A stretch of DNA of 64,000 nucleotides from contig JAFDWH010000019.1 of the NCBI GenBank assembly GCA_018268595.1, forward strand, positions 1-64,000. The letters run 5' to 3'. The notes under the pieces are model-generated. The model was not told the origin of the DNA. It made no database searches and saw only the letters and a list, made by a program, of their open reading frames with translations. Each line of letters begins with the position of its first letter. Position 1 is the first letter of the stretch. This DNA is from Actinomycetota bacterium. Its GTDB lineage: Bacteria > Actinomycetota > Thermoleophilia > Solirubrobacterales > Solirubrobacteraceae. Both the position numbers and the translations under genes were made by a program. Below, piece by piece: positions 43,854 through 51,954 of the stretch.

Positions 43854-45434
43854 ATGTACGACTACGTGATCGTCGGGGCCGGCTCGGCGGGCTGCGTGCT
43901 CGCGGCGCGGCTGACGCAGGACCCGGACGTGAGCGTGCTGCTGCTCGAGGCGGGGCCGCCGGACGCCAACCAGAACATCCACGTCCCGCTCGGCTACCTG
44001 AAGCTCGCCGGCACGGAGCTCGACTGGAACTACTTCAGCGCGCCCGAGCCGCGCTGCGACGGCCGCCGCATCCCGCTCCCGCGCGGGCGCGTGCTCGGCG
44101 GCTCCTCCTCCACGAACGCGATGGTCTACATCCGCGGCAACCCGCGCGACTACGACGACTGGGGCGTTCCCGGATGGTCGTGGGCCGACCTCTTCCCGTA
44201 CTTCCGCAAGGCGGAGGACAACGAGCGCGGCGCGTCCGACTGGCACGGCGCCGGCGGGCCGTTGCCGGTCTCCGAGCAGCGCTCCGGCAACGCGATCTCG
44301 CGTGCGTGGGTCGAGGCGGCCGTGCAGGCCGGGCTGCCGCGCAACGACGACTTCAACGGCGAGTGCCAGGACGGCGCCGGCATGTACCAGGTCACCCAGC
44401 GCGGCGGCCTGCGCGCGAGCGCCGCGGCCGCCTACCTGCATCCGGCGACCTCGCGCCCGAACCTCACCGTGCTGACGCACATGCTCGTCCACCGCGTGCT
44501 GTTCGAGGGCACGCGCGCGGTCGGCGTCGCGGCCTCGCAGCTCGGCCACGTGCAGGAGCTGCGCGCCGCACGCGAGGTGATCCTGTGCGCCGGCGCCTAC
44601 AACTCGCCGCAGCTCCTGATGCTGTCGGGCGTCGGCCCGGCCGATCACCTGCGGCTGCGCGAGCTGGAGGTCGTGCTGGACCAGCCGGCCGTCGGCGCGA
44701 ACCTGTCCGACCACGCGGCGACGTACGCGGTGTGGGGGACGGAGGAGCCGGAGAGCCTGCTGCTCGCGCGCGAGCCGGCCGCGCTCGAGCAGTTCATGGC
44801 GACGCAGACCGGGCCGCTCGCCTCGAACCTCGCGGAGGCCGGCGCGTTCGTGCGCGTCGAGCCGGGCGTGCCCGCGCCCGACGTGCAGTTCCACGCCATC
44901 CCGGTGCAGATCCTGGAGGAGGGCACGGCCGACCCGGAGGGGCACGGGATGCTGGTGACGCCGTGCCTGCTGACGCCGGAGACGCGCGGCTGCGTGCGGC
45001 TCGCCTCCGACGACCCGACCGCGCGGCCGATCGTGCGCAACGACTTCTACGCGAGCGAGCGCGACCTGGAGCGGATGGTCGCGGCGCTGCGGCTGATGCT
45101 GGAGATCGGCGCGCAGCCGGCGATCGCGCCGTACTGCACGACCGGCATGGTCGTGCCGGAGGACGACTCGGAGGAGGCGCTGCGCGCGCACGCCCGCCGC
45201 ACGACGTTCGCGATCTACCACCCGGTCGGGACGTGCGCGATCGGCAGCGTGGTGGACGAGCAGCTGCGCGTGAACGGGCTCGAGCGCCTCCGCGTCGTCG
45301 ACGCGTCCGTGATGCCGGTCGTGCCGCGCGGCAACACGAACGCGCCGACGATCGCGATCGCCGAGCGCGCGGCGGACCTGATCAGCGGCGCCGCGCCGCT
45401 CGCTTCCGTGACGTCACCGGCGGCGTCCGCCTGA
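43854..45434 (+). CDS. GMC-family FAD oxidoreductase (choline dehydrogenase-like)
   Basis: Flavoprotein of 526 residues that oxidises an alcohol. The FAD-binding motif VIVGAGSAGCVLAARL starts at residue 5, GMC signature 1 is GRVLGGSSSTNAMVYIRG, and signature 2 is GAYNSPQLLMLSGVGP. The active-site His is in YHPVGTCAIG, with an Asn in GNTNAPTIAIAERAAD. The substrate is unknown; choline, glucose or polyol are all possible. ATG 43854 fits the promoter described at 43819-43847. Both flanking genes are independent. Confidence 0.93.
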   Translation: MYDYVIVGAGSAGCVLAARLTQDPDVSVLLLEAGPPDANQNIHVPLGYLKLAGTELDWNYFSAPEPRCDGRRIPLPRGRVLGGSSSTNAMVYIRGNPRDYDDWGVPGWSWADLFPYFRKAEDNERGASDWHGAGGPLPVSEQRSGNAISRAWVEAAVQAGLPRNDDFNGECQDGAGMYQVTQRGGLRASAAAAYLHPATSRPNLTVLTHMLVHRVLFEGTRAVGVAASQLGHVQELRAAREVILCAGAYNSPQLLMLSGVGPADHLRLRELEVVLDQPAVGANLSDHAATYAVWGTEEPESLLLAREPAALEQFMATQTGPLASNLAEAGAFVRVEPGVPAPDVQFHAIPVQILEEGTADPEGHGMLVTPCLLTPETRGCVRLASDDPTARPIVRNDFYASERDLERMVAALRLMLEIGAQPAIAPYCTTGMVVPEDDSEEALRAHARRTTFAIYHPVGTCAIGSVVDEQLRVNGLERLRVVDASVMPVVPRGNTNAPTIAIAERAADLISGAAPLASVTSPAASA

Positions 45435-45483
45435 GCGGCGCCGACCCGGCGCGTGTCGCGTGCGTGACATACGCTTCGCGCCG

Positions 45484-45822
45484 ATGGCGATCACCGTCTA
45501 CGAGAAGCGCACCTGCACGACGTGCCGCAAGCTCGCCGCGCTGCTGGCCGAGCGCGGAATCGACTTCGACACGGTCGAGTACCACGTCGAGGGGCTGAGC
45601 GAGCCCGAGATCCGCGCGCTGCTCGCGAAGGCGGGGATCCCCGCGAGCGCGGCGCTGCGGATGCGCGAGGAGGGCGCCGCCGAGCTGGCGGCCGCCGGCG
45701 ACGAGGACGCGATCGTCGCGGCGATGGCGCAGCGGCCGGAGCTGCTGCAGCGCCCGATCGTCGTCAACGGCGGCCGCGCCGTGCTGGCGCGGCCGGTCGA
45801 GCGGGTGCTCGAGATCCTCTAG
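45484..45822 (+). CDS. ArsC/Spx-family protein
   Basis: Thioredoxin-fold protein of 112 residues. ITVYEKRTCTTCRKLAALLA carries the active-site Cys with a second Cys three residues later (CTTC). LQRPIVVNGGRAVLARP contains the Arg and cis-Pro end of the ArsC family. It may reduce arsenate or be a regulator of the Spx/YffB type. TACGCT (45470-45475) ends 9 bases before ATG 45484. Its TAG stop overlaps that of the convergent gene: the bases CTAG at 45819-45822 serve as stop on both strands. Confidence 0.87.
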   Translation: MAITVYEKRTCTTCRKLAALLAERGIDFDTVEYHVEGLSEPEIRALLAKAGIPASAALRMREEGAAELAAAGDEDAIVAAMAQRPELLQRPIVVNGGRAVLARPVERVLEIL

Positions 45823-46148
45823 CGCGTCTGCTGCGCGGGCGACTCCGCGTCCGCGTCGGCGCCCTGGTCGCCGCGGATCTCGTCGTCGGCGAGTCCTTGG
45901 TCGTGCAGCTCCGCGCGCGCCTCGTGCAGTTCGGCCTCGGCCTCGGCGCGCTTCGCCTCGCTCTGCGCGGCGCGGGCGCGTGCCTGCTGCTCGGCCGCAA
46001 CCTCGCGATGCTGGCTCGCGAGCTCGCCGCGGCGCGCCTCGAGCTGCCGGCGGCGGCGCCGGTTTCGCATGCGTGGCACGAGCAGCGCGAGCACGATCAG
46101 CAGGATCACGGCACCAGCGACGATTGCGATGATCGCTCCGGTTGACAC
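45819..46148 (-). CDS. single-pass membrane protein with charged coiled coil
   Basis: Protein of 109 residues. GTG 46148 has an excellent ribosome binding site (AAGGAGGAC) upstream. One N-terminal helix (GAIIAIVAGAVILLIVLALL) is followed by a very basic junction (RMRNRRRRRQLEARR). About 60 residues of Ala/Glu/Arg/Gln heptads (REVAAEQQARARAAQSEAKR) and an acidic end follow. This predicts a membrane anchor with a cytoplasmic coiled coil. No family function is recognised; relatives in Actinobacteria are simply hypothetical. Confidence 0.8.
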   Translation of the reverse strand: MSTGAIIAIVAGAVILLIVLALLVPRMRNRRRRRQLEARRGELASQHREVAAEQQARARAAQSEAKRAEAEAELHEARAELHDQGLADDEIRGDQGADADAESPAQQTR

Positions 46149-46226
46149 GGAAGTCCTCCTTCTCGCAGGGTCGGAGGTCGATCTACCCGCTGGTGCGTCG
46201 GGCAATCGGGCGTCTGCCCGCGGCGG

Positions 46227-47756
46227 TCAGCGTGGCGCGCCGCCGGCGCCCAGCCGGAACGCGAGCAGCTGCACCGACTGTTCGGGCCGGAGCCTGATGC
46301 CGGCGCCGGTCAGCAGCGTGTCGCCGGATATCGCGGCCGGGCCGTCGGAGCCGGCCGGCAGCGCCGTCTTCCACAGCACCGCGCCGGTCCTCGTGCTCAG
46401 CCCCCACAGCGTTCCCTCGTAGGTGGTCGTGAAGACGACGTCGCTCGAGATCGCCGCGGCGCCGTAGACGGAGTGGGGGAGTCTGCGGTCCCACTCCACG
46501 CGGCCGCTCGCGACGTCGAGCGCGACGACCTCGCCGGTGCCCGCCATCAGGTTCTGCTGCGTGGGCAGTTCCTGCCCGTGGTAGACGACGTAGAGGTTGT
46601 TGACCGGCACGTAGACCGTCCTGCCGTCGGAGGCGAGCTGCGTCTGCACGCCGCCCCAGTCGCCGGGCAGGATCCGCTCGCCGTACCTGAAGACGGACAG
46701 GTCGCCGCGCATCGCCGCGAGGTTGTCGTCGTCGTGTCCGTTGTGGAGGCCGACCGAGCGCTTCCACAGCAGCCTGCCGTCGGCGGCGTCGAAGGCGTAG
46801 GCGAAGCCCATCTTGCCGGCGGTGATCGCGACGTCGCGACCGCCGGCCCTCGCGAGGATGACGGGGCACTGGAGGTCCCAGTCGTACACGTCGTGCGGCA
46901 GCACCTGCGTGCCCCACAGGAATCTGCCGGTCGCCTCGTCGAGCTTGACGATCGAGTTGTTCCATCTGTTCGGCCCGGGGCGGCTCGTGCCCCACGGCAT
47001 CTCCGGCGTGCCGGGCCACGGCACCGGGTTCGCGACCGAGACGTAGAGGCCGCCGTGCTCGTCGAACGCCGGTGGATGCCACATGCCGCCGCCGGCGTTC
47101 ACTTCCGGCTTGCCCCAGAGGCTGCGCGGGACCTGCTCCCACCTCCATCTGACCCTGCCGGTGGCGCCGTCGAGCGCCCACAGCGTGCTGATCACGCCGC
47201 CGATCGCGGGGACCGTCGATATGTAGGCGGTCCCGTCGTGATAGCCGGGCGCCATGTCGATCCCCTCGTCGGGCTTGCGGATCAGCGAGCGGCGCCACAG
47301 CTCGCGCCCGCTCCTCTGGTCGAGCGCGAAGGCGATCTCCGAGGTGGTGCCGTAGACGCGCCCGTCGCCGACGCTGACGCCGTTGGGGCCGTTGTCGACG
47401 CTCGCGTAGTCGTGCTCCCACAGCAGCCTGCCGCTTCTGAGGTCGAGCGCGTAGACGTTCGAGGCCATGTCCTGCGCGTAGACGACGCCGTCGACGACCG
47501 CCGGCGTCGCGGTGACGCCGGCCTGCATCGGGTGCATCCAGGCGAGGCCGAGCTGCGCGACCGAGGAGGCGTCGATCGGTCCGCTGACGCGGCGCGTGTT
47601 CGCGAGGTCGCCGTTCGGCAGTGGCCAGTCGTGGTGGGCGGCGGGTGGGTCGACCGAGCCGCAGCCGGCGGCCCCGAGCGCGAGCGCGACGGCCGCGGCG
47701 ACGAGTGCGACGGCGCTGCGCGCGCGCCCGCGAACGGCCGCTTCCGCTGCTGACAC
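46227..47756 (-). CDS. PQQ-type quinoprotein dehydrogenase-like lipoprotein
   Basis: Exported protein of 509 residues. The signal peptide ends in the lipobox GAAGC. Seven or more tryptophan-docking blades recur: DLRSGRLLWEHDY, DQRSGRELWRRSL, DGATGRVRWRWEQ, DEATGRFLWGTQV, DAADGRLLWKRSV, DVASGRVEWDRRL. HDVYDWDLQCPVILA matches the region that holds the catalytic Asp in PQQ alcohol dehydrogenases, and GGGMWHPPAFD is also familiar. No cytochrome domain is fused. It may oxidise an alcohol outside the membrane or be a non-catalytic propeller. GTG 47756 is preceded by GGGGGAT. Confidence 0.85.
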   Translation of the reverse strand: MSAAEAAVRGRARSAVALVAAAVALALGAAGCGSVDPPAAHHDWPLPNGDLANTRRVSGPIDASSVAQLGLAWMHPMQAGVTATPAVVDGVVYAQDMASNVYALDLRSGRLLWEHDYASVDNGPNGVSVGDGRVYGTTSEIAFALDQRSGRELWRRSLIRKPDEGIDMAPGYHDGTAYISTVPAIGGVISTLWALDGATGRVRWRWEQVPRSLWGKPEVNAGGGMWHPPAFDEHGGLYVSVANPVPWPGTPEMPWGTSRPGPNRWNNSIVKLDEATGRFLWGTQVLPHDVYDWDLQCPVILARAGGRDVAITAGKMGFAYAFDAADGRLLWKRSVGLHNGHDDDNLAAMRGDLSVFRYGERILPGDWGGVQTQLASDGRTVYVPVNNLYVVYHGQELPTQQNLMAGTGEVVALDVASGRVEWDRRLPHSVYGAAAISSDVVFTTTYEGTLWGLSTRTGAVLWKTALPAGSDGPAAISGDTLLTGAGIRLRPEQSVQLLAFRLGAGGAPR

Positions 47757-47960
47757 CGATCCCCCAGTCCCCCGTGCTTCGCGCCGAGACGGGTCGGCGC
47801 ACCTGAATGGAGTGCAACGTACCAGAGCGGCAGATCGCCACGCGGACGGCCGCGGCGCCGCGCGGGGGCGGTCACCAGACCGCTTGCAGGGGTCGAGCGA
47901 TTGCGCCGATGCGCCGAAGAGAAGGCTGAAGGCCATGTCACCGCACGCGATCCCGACGCC

Positions 47961-49460
47961 GTGAGCTCCATCCGCACGTTCGACCGTCGCGCGGGCGCGG
48001 CCGCCGCTGGCCGCACGCTCGTGTTCCGCGACGCGGACGGGGGGCGCTCGCCCGTGCCGCCGCCGCGCGCCCCGTGGACCCGCCGCGGCCCGCTCGGGCT
48101 GCTGCTGGCGACCACGGCCGGCGTCGGCGCGACCGCCCTCGTCGTCGCCTCGCCCGGCCTGCGCTACGGCCCGCAGCGTCCGGCGCTGCACGTCCAGATC
48201 GCGACCGCGGCGGCGCTCGTGGCGCTGCTGGTCGCGCTGCTCGCGGCCGGCCGCTACCGCCGCGCGCCGCTGGCCGCCGAGCTGCTGCTGGCGGTCTCGT
48301 TCGCGGTGCTCGGCGCCGTCAACCTGCTGACGAGCGCGATCCAGAGCGCGACCGGCCGCAGCCCGCACGGCCCGCTCGCGTGGACGCCGGTCTCCGGCCG
48401 CGTCGTCGCGGCCGCGCTGCTCGCCGCCGCTGGCCTCGCCGCCGGCCGCCGGCTCGCCCGCCCGCGCCACGCCGCGCGCGTGCTTGTGCTCGCGAGCGTC
48501 GCCGCGCTCGCCGCACTGGCGCTGCTGCTCGCCGCGCTCGACCCGCAACTGCCGCCGGCCACCGCTACGCACGCGCCAGACTTCGGCCCGTTCGCCGGCA
48601 GCCCGGCGTCCGTCACGCTGAAGGGCGCCTGCCTGCTGCTCGTCGTGGTCGCCGCGGCCGGCTTCGCGCTGCGCGCGCGTCGCCGGCCCGACCGCCTCTC
48701 GCTGCCGCTCGCCTGGGGCGTGACGCTGCTCGCGTTCGCGTGGCTCAACTACCTGCTCGTGCCGTCGCTGTACGTCAACTGGTTCTACGCCGGCGACGCG
48801 CTGTCGCTCGCTGCGTACCTCGTGCTGGCGCTCGGCGCGGTCGCGGAGATCCGCGACTACCAGCACGACCGCGCGCGGCTCGCCGCCGCCGAGGAGCGCA
48901 GCCGCGTCGCGCGCGAGCTGCACGACGGGGTCGCGCAGGAGGTGCTCTACCTGCTCGCCCAGGTGCGGCGACTGCAGGCGCAGCGGCCCGGCCCCGAGAC
49001 CGACCGCCTGCTGGGCGCCGCCGAGCGCGCGCTGGCCGAGTCGCGCGCCGCGATCTCGTCGCTGCGCGCGCCGCTCGACGAGCCGCTGCCGGCGCTGCTC
49101 GCGCGCATCGGCGGCGAGCTGGGCCGCCGGCTCGAGCTCGACGTGCACATCGAGGCCGACGCCGACGTCGAGGTCGCGCCGCCGGTGCGCGACGCGCTCG
49201 CGCGGATCGTCGGCGAGGCGCTCGCGAACGCCGCCCGCCACGGCCGTGCGCGCTGCGCGACGATCGAGCTGCAGGCCGGCCCGCCGGCGCGCCTGCGCGT
49301 GCGCGACGACGGCTGCGGCTTCGACCCCGATCCCGCGCGCGTGCCCGACGGCTCGTTCGGGCTGACGTCGATGCGCGAGCGCGCCGCCGCCGTCGGCTGC
49401 CGCCTGCAGGTCCGCTCGGCCCCGGGCGCCGGCGCCGAGGTCGAGGTGACGCTGCCGTGA
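47961..49460 (+). CDS. NarL-system sensor histidine kinase (HisKA_3)
   Basis: Membrane sensor kinase of 499 residues. A cytoplasmic start is followed by about eight hydrophobic segments (residues 45-290) with little outside loop, so the sensor is membrane-embedded. EERSRVARELHDGVAQEVLY holds the phosphorylated His, in the HisKA_3 form. The ATP-binding motifs are ALANAARHGRA (N box) and VRDDGCGF then GSFGLTSMRERA (G boxes). GTG 47961 is the best start. The stop overlaps the response regulator start (GTGA), so the two are cognate partners. The signal is unknown. Confidence 0.92.
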   Translation: MSSIRTFDRRAGAAAAGRTLVFRDADGGRSPVPPPRAPWTRRGPLGLLLATTAGVGATALVVASPGLRYGPQRPALHVQIATAAALVALLVALLAAGRYRRAPLAAELLLAVSFAVLGAVNLLTSAIQSATGRSPHGPLAWTPVSGRVVAAALLAAAGLAAGRRLARPRHAARVLVLASVAALAALALLLAALDPQLPPATATHAPDFGPFAGSPASVTLKGACLLLVVVAAAGFALRARRRPDRLSLPLAWGVTLLAFAWLNYLLVPSLYVNWFYAGDALSLAAYLVLALGAVAEIRDYQHDRARLAAAEERSRVARELHDGVAQEVLYLLAQVRRLQAQRPGPETDRLLGAAERALAESRAAISSLRAPLDEPLPALLARIGGELGRRLELDVHIEADADVEVAPPVRDALARIVGEALANAARHGRARCATIELQAGPPARLRVRDDGCGFDPDPARVPDGSFGLTSMRERAAAVGCRLQVRSAPGAGAEVEVTLP

Positions 49461-50146
49461 GCGGCGAGCCGGGCCGCGCGCGGCGTGTCCTGATCGCCGA
49501 CGACCACGCCGCCGCGCGCGCGGGCGTGCGCGCGGCGCTCGAGCGCGGCGGGTTCGTCGTCTGCGCGGAGGCGGCGGACGGCCCGGCGGCGGTCGCGGCG
49601 GCGCTGCGCGAGCGGCCGGACGCGTGCCTGCTCGACGTCCACATGCCGGGCGGCGGCGGGATCGAGGCGGCGGCCGAGATCGCGGCGCGGCTGCCGGGCA
49701 CGGCGATCGCGATGCTGACCGTCTCGGCCGACGAGGAGGACCTGTTCGCGGCGATCCAGGCGGGCGCGGTCGGCTACCTGCTGAAGGACGTCGACCCCGA
49801 GCGGCTGCCGCACGCGCTCGCGGGCGTGCTGGCCGGCGAGGCGGCGATCCCGCGCCCGCTCGTCGGGCGGATCGTGGCGGAGCTGGGCGGGCGCCGCCGC
49901 CGGCGCGTGCCGCTCGCGCGCGGGGGCGCGGAGCTGACGCCGCGCGAGTGGGAGATCCTCGAGCTGCTGCACGGCGGCGCGACCACGGCTGACGTCGCCG
50001 CCCGCCTCGGCGTGAGCCAGGTGACGGTGCGCCGCCACGTCTCGACGGTGCTGCGCAAGCTGCGCGTGGAGGACCGTCGCGGCGCGTTCGAGCTGCTCGA
50101 CGCGCTGCGCGCCAAGGCTACGGCGCGTAGTCGTTCACGCGCCTGA
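49457..50146 (+). CDS. NarL/FixJ-type response regulator
   Basis: Response regulator of 229 residues. The receiver domain has RRVLIADDHAAARAG (acidic pair), ACLLDVHMPGGGG (phosphoacceptor Asp), the Thr/Ser in AMLTVSA and the Lys in GYLLKDVD. The LuxR-type HTH is LTPREWEILELLHGGATTAD then VAARLGVSQVTVRRHVSTVL. It pairs with the kinase encoded upstream. A palindrome CGTTCA-N6-TGAACG spans its stop codon (50132-50149), and the same palindrome recurs upstream of the second regulator. Confidence 0.93.
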   Translation: MSGEPGRARRVLIADDHAAARAGVRAALERGGFVVCAEAADGPAAVAAALRERPDACLLDVHMPGGGGIEAAAEIAARLPGTAIAMLTVSADEEDLFAAIQAGAVGYLLKDVDPERLPHALAGVLAGEAAIPRPLVGRIVAELGGRRRRRVPLARGGAELTPREWEILELLHGGATTADVAARLGVSQVTVRRHVSTVLRKLRVEDRRGAFELLDALRAKATARSRSRA

Positions 50147-50149
50147 ACG
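50132..50149. promoter_or_regulatory. palindrome CGTTCA-N6-TGAACG, copy 1
   Basis: CGTTCACGCGCCTGAACG is a 6+6 inverted repeat that includes the stop codon of the response regulator and lies about 60 bases before GTG 50210. The copy at 51205-51222 differs in 2 of 18 bases, both in the spacer. The spacing fits a dimeric NarL-type regulator; the binding is inferred. Confidence 0.5.
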
Positions 50150-50209
50150 GCGAAGCGCCCGCGCGGGCGATGGCGCGCCGGCGGTCGGTCGGGGACGATC
50201 GTCCGGCCC

Positions 50210-50527
50210 GTGTCCCGACCCGAGCCCGACGACCCGCTGCTCGCCACCGCCGCCCGGCTGACGGCCGAGCTGCGCGAGCGCTGCGCCGCGCCGGACCTGG
50301 GGGACGACAGGGTCGAGGAGTTGCTGATCGACGGCTACGCCTCCGCGCTGGCGCTGGAGGGCGCGCGGCGGCGGATGCGCGAGCGGGCGCTCGAGCTGAG
50401 CTCGCGCGAGCTGGCGATCGCGGCGCAGGAGCGAGAGCTGCGGACGCTGCTGCGGACGCTGCGCGCGCGGCGCGGCTCGCCGCGGCTCGTCTCAGACGAC
50501 GAGCCCGCGCCGCAGCGCCTGCACTGA
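50210..50527 (+). CDS. small helical protein of unknown function
   Basis: Protein of 105 residues, charged and helical. EPDDPLLATAARLTAELRER, then a long predicted coiled coil (ARRRMRERALELSSRELAIA) and a polar tail with an ASDD-like end. No family is recognised. GTG 50210 has no convincing ribosome binding site. Its last 36 bases overlap the convergent response regulator gene, which lowers confidence. Its place between two regulator genes and 60 bases after a shared palindrome suggests it could be co-regulated with them. Confidence 0.5.
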   Translation: MSRPEPDDPLLATAARLTAELRERCAAPDLGDDRVEELLIDGYASALALEGARRRMRERALELSSRELAIAAQERELRTLLRTLRARRGSPRLVSDDEPAPQRLH

Positions 50528-51163
50528 CGCCTGCAGGCGGCTGTCGACGCCGAGCTTGGCGAAGATGCTCGCGACGTGGCTCTTGACGGTGTTCGGGCTG
50601 ATGAACAGCTCGGCTGCGATCGCGGCGTTGTCGCGGCCGTCGACGATCAGCCGCAGCACCTCCAGCTCGCGCTCGGACAGCTCGACCGCCGGCGCGCCGT
50701 CCCGCTGGGCGGGCGCGGCGGCGCGCAGCCGCCGCAGCACCTCGGGCGCGACGCGCGGCGGGATCACGGCGTCGCCGGCGGCGGCGGTGTGCACGGCGGC
50801 GACGATCTGCTCGAGCGTCGCGTCCTTCACGACGTAGCCGGCGGCGCCCGCCAGCAGCGCCTCGAGCATCGCCTCGTCGTCGTCGGACAGCGTCAGCGCC
50901 ACGACGCGCGGCGCGCCCGGCGCGGCGGCGGCGGCGATCGCGCGCGTCGCCGCGATCCCGTCCATCCCGGGCATCGAGAGGTCCATCAGCACGACGTCCG
51001 GCGTCAGCTCGGCGGCGAGCCGCACGCCCGCCTCGCCGCCGCTCGCCTCGGCGACGACGTCGAGGCCCTCGTCGGCCAGCAGCTGAGCGAGCCCGTGGCG
51101 GAAGACGTCGTGGTCGTCGACGAGCAGGACGCGGATCGGCTGGTCGCGCGGGGCGGCGGTCAT
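50492..51163 (-). CDS. NarL/FixJ-type response regulator (second)
   Basis: Response regulator of 223 residues. IRVLLVDDHDVFRHGL gives the acidic pair, VVLMDLSMPGMDGI the phosphoacceptor Asp, ALTLSDDD the Thr, and GYVVKDATLEQI the Lys. The LuxR-type HTH is LSERELEVLRLIVDGRDNAA then ELFISPNTVKSHVASIFAKL. No kinase gene adjoins it, so it is an orphan or shares the kinase at 47961. ATG 51163 was chosen; an upstream in-frame extension would run through the palindromes. It is divergent from the secreted-protein cluster. Confidence 0.93.
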   Translation of the reverse strand: MTAAPRDQPIRVLLVDDHDVFRHGLAQLLADEGLDVVAEASGGEAGVRLAAELTPDVVLMDLSMPGMDGIAATRAIAAAAAPGAPRVVALTLSDDDEAMLEALLAGAAGYVVKDATLEQIVAAVHTAAAGDAVIPPRVAPEVLRRLRAAAPAQRDGAPAVELSERELEVLRLIVDGRDNAAIAAELFISPNTVKSHVASIFAKLGVDSRLQASVQALRRGLVV

Positions 51164-51179
51164 CTCCGTCAACTCTCTC

Positions 51180-51223
51180 GCGTTCTGCGGCGGAACGCGC
51201 GCAGCGTTCACGCGGATGAACGC
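51180..51223. promoter_or_regulatory. tandem palindromes upstream of regulator and surface-protein genes
   Basis: GCGTTC-N7-GAACGC (51180-51198) is followed at once by GCGTTCA-CGCGGA-TGAACGC (51204-51223 with 7-base arms). The second contains the same core as the palindrome at 50132-50149. They lie 17-60 bases upstream of the response regulator start and about 130 bases upstream of the first surface-protein gene, where autoregulation or joint control would be expected. Confidence 0.55.
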
Positions 51224-51350
51224 AAAAACGCCCGTGCGGACCATTGAGCGGTCAAGGCCCTGCCAGCAAGCTCCACAGCCAGCGGAAGGAACCCGCCGCA
51301 GGGAGCAGAGACCCGCTCCTGGTGGCTACCACGAAAGGAGCATGGCTCTC

Positions 51351-51830
51351 ATGCGGAAGCTCATGCGCAAGCGCATCCTCGTCCCCGTCGTCGCCCTCGC
51401 GGCGCTCGCCGTGGCCGGGATCGCCGTCGCGTACTTCACGGCCTCGGGCACCGGCTCGGGCACCGGCACCGTCGGCGCCGACAGCGGCGTGACGATCACC
51501 GACGTCACGCTGCCCGACACGCTCTACCCGGGCGGCTCGACGGCCGTCAGATTCACGATCACCAACTCGTCGGCCGACACCGCGGTCAGCGTCGACAAGG
51601 TCGTCGCCGACACGAGATACGGCACGACCGGCGTCGACGGCCTGCCGGTCGGCTGCGACGCCTCCGCGTTCACGTTCGCCGACGTCTCGGTCGGTCAGTC
51701 GATCGACGCCGGCAGATCCGTGACGGCGAGCGGGACCCTGAGATTCGCCGACAACGGCAGAAACCAGGACGCCTGCCAGAACGGCGCGCCCACGCTGCAC
51801 CTCAAGGTGGACAACACCGCGATCCAGTAG
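51351..51830 (+). CDS. secreted protein with SipW-type signal peptide
   Basis: Exported protein of 159 residues. ATG 51351 lies 10 bases after GAAAGGAG; ATG 51342 is closer than ideal. The N-terminus RKLMRKRILVPVVALAALAV then AGIAVAYFTASGTGSG has the AYFT motif after the hydrophobic core that marks SipW-dependent signal peptides (TasA/CalY-type matrix proteins). The mature part is a beta-rich domain (ITDVTLPDTLYPGGSTAVRF) with two Cys. All five arginines of the mature part are AGA. It may be a fibre or surface-layer component. It lies divergent from a response regulator and next to two more exported proteins. Confidence 0.8.
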   Translation: MRKLMRKRILVPVVALAALAVAGIAVAYFTASGTGSGTGTVGADSGVTITDVTLPDTLYPGGSTAVRFTITNSSADTAVSVDKVVADTRYGTTGVDGLPVGCDASAFTFADVSVGQSIDAGRSVTASGTLRFADNGRNQDACQNGAPTLHLKVDNTAIQ

Positions 51831-51954
51831 CGCTGGACGCCGACAGGGGCGCTTGAGGACGACGCCCCTTCGCCGCCGCTCGGAAGCGCGCGCCCGCACG
51901 GACGCGGGCGCGCGCTACCGAGGCTCCCACGACCCGATCCCATTGCACGCACGC

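Noticed and set aside
46227-47756. Complete PQQ alcohol dehydrogenase with fused cytochrome
   Set aside because: No CxxCH is present and the protein ends after the propeller; the enzymatic role is left open.
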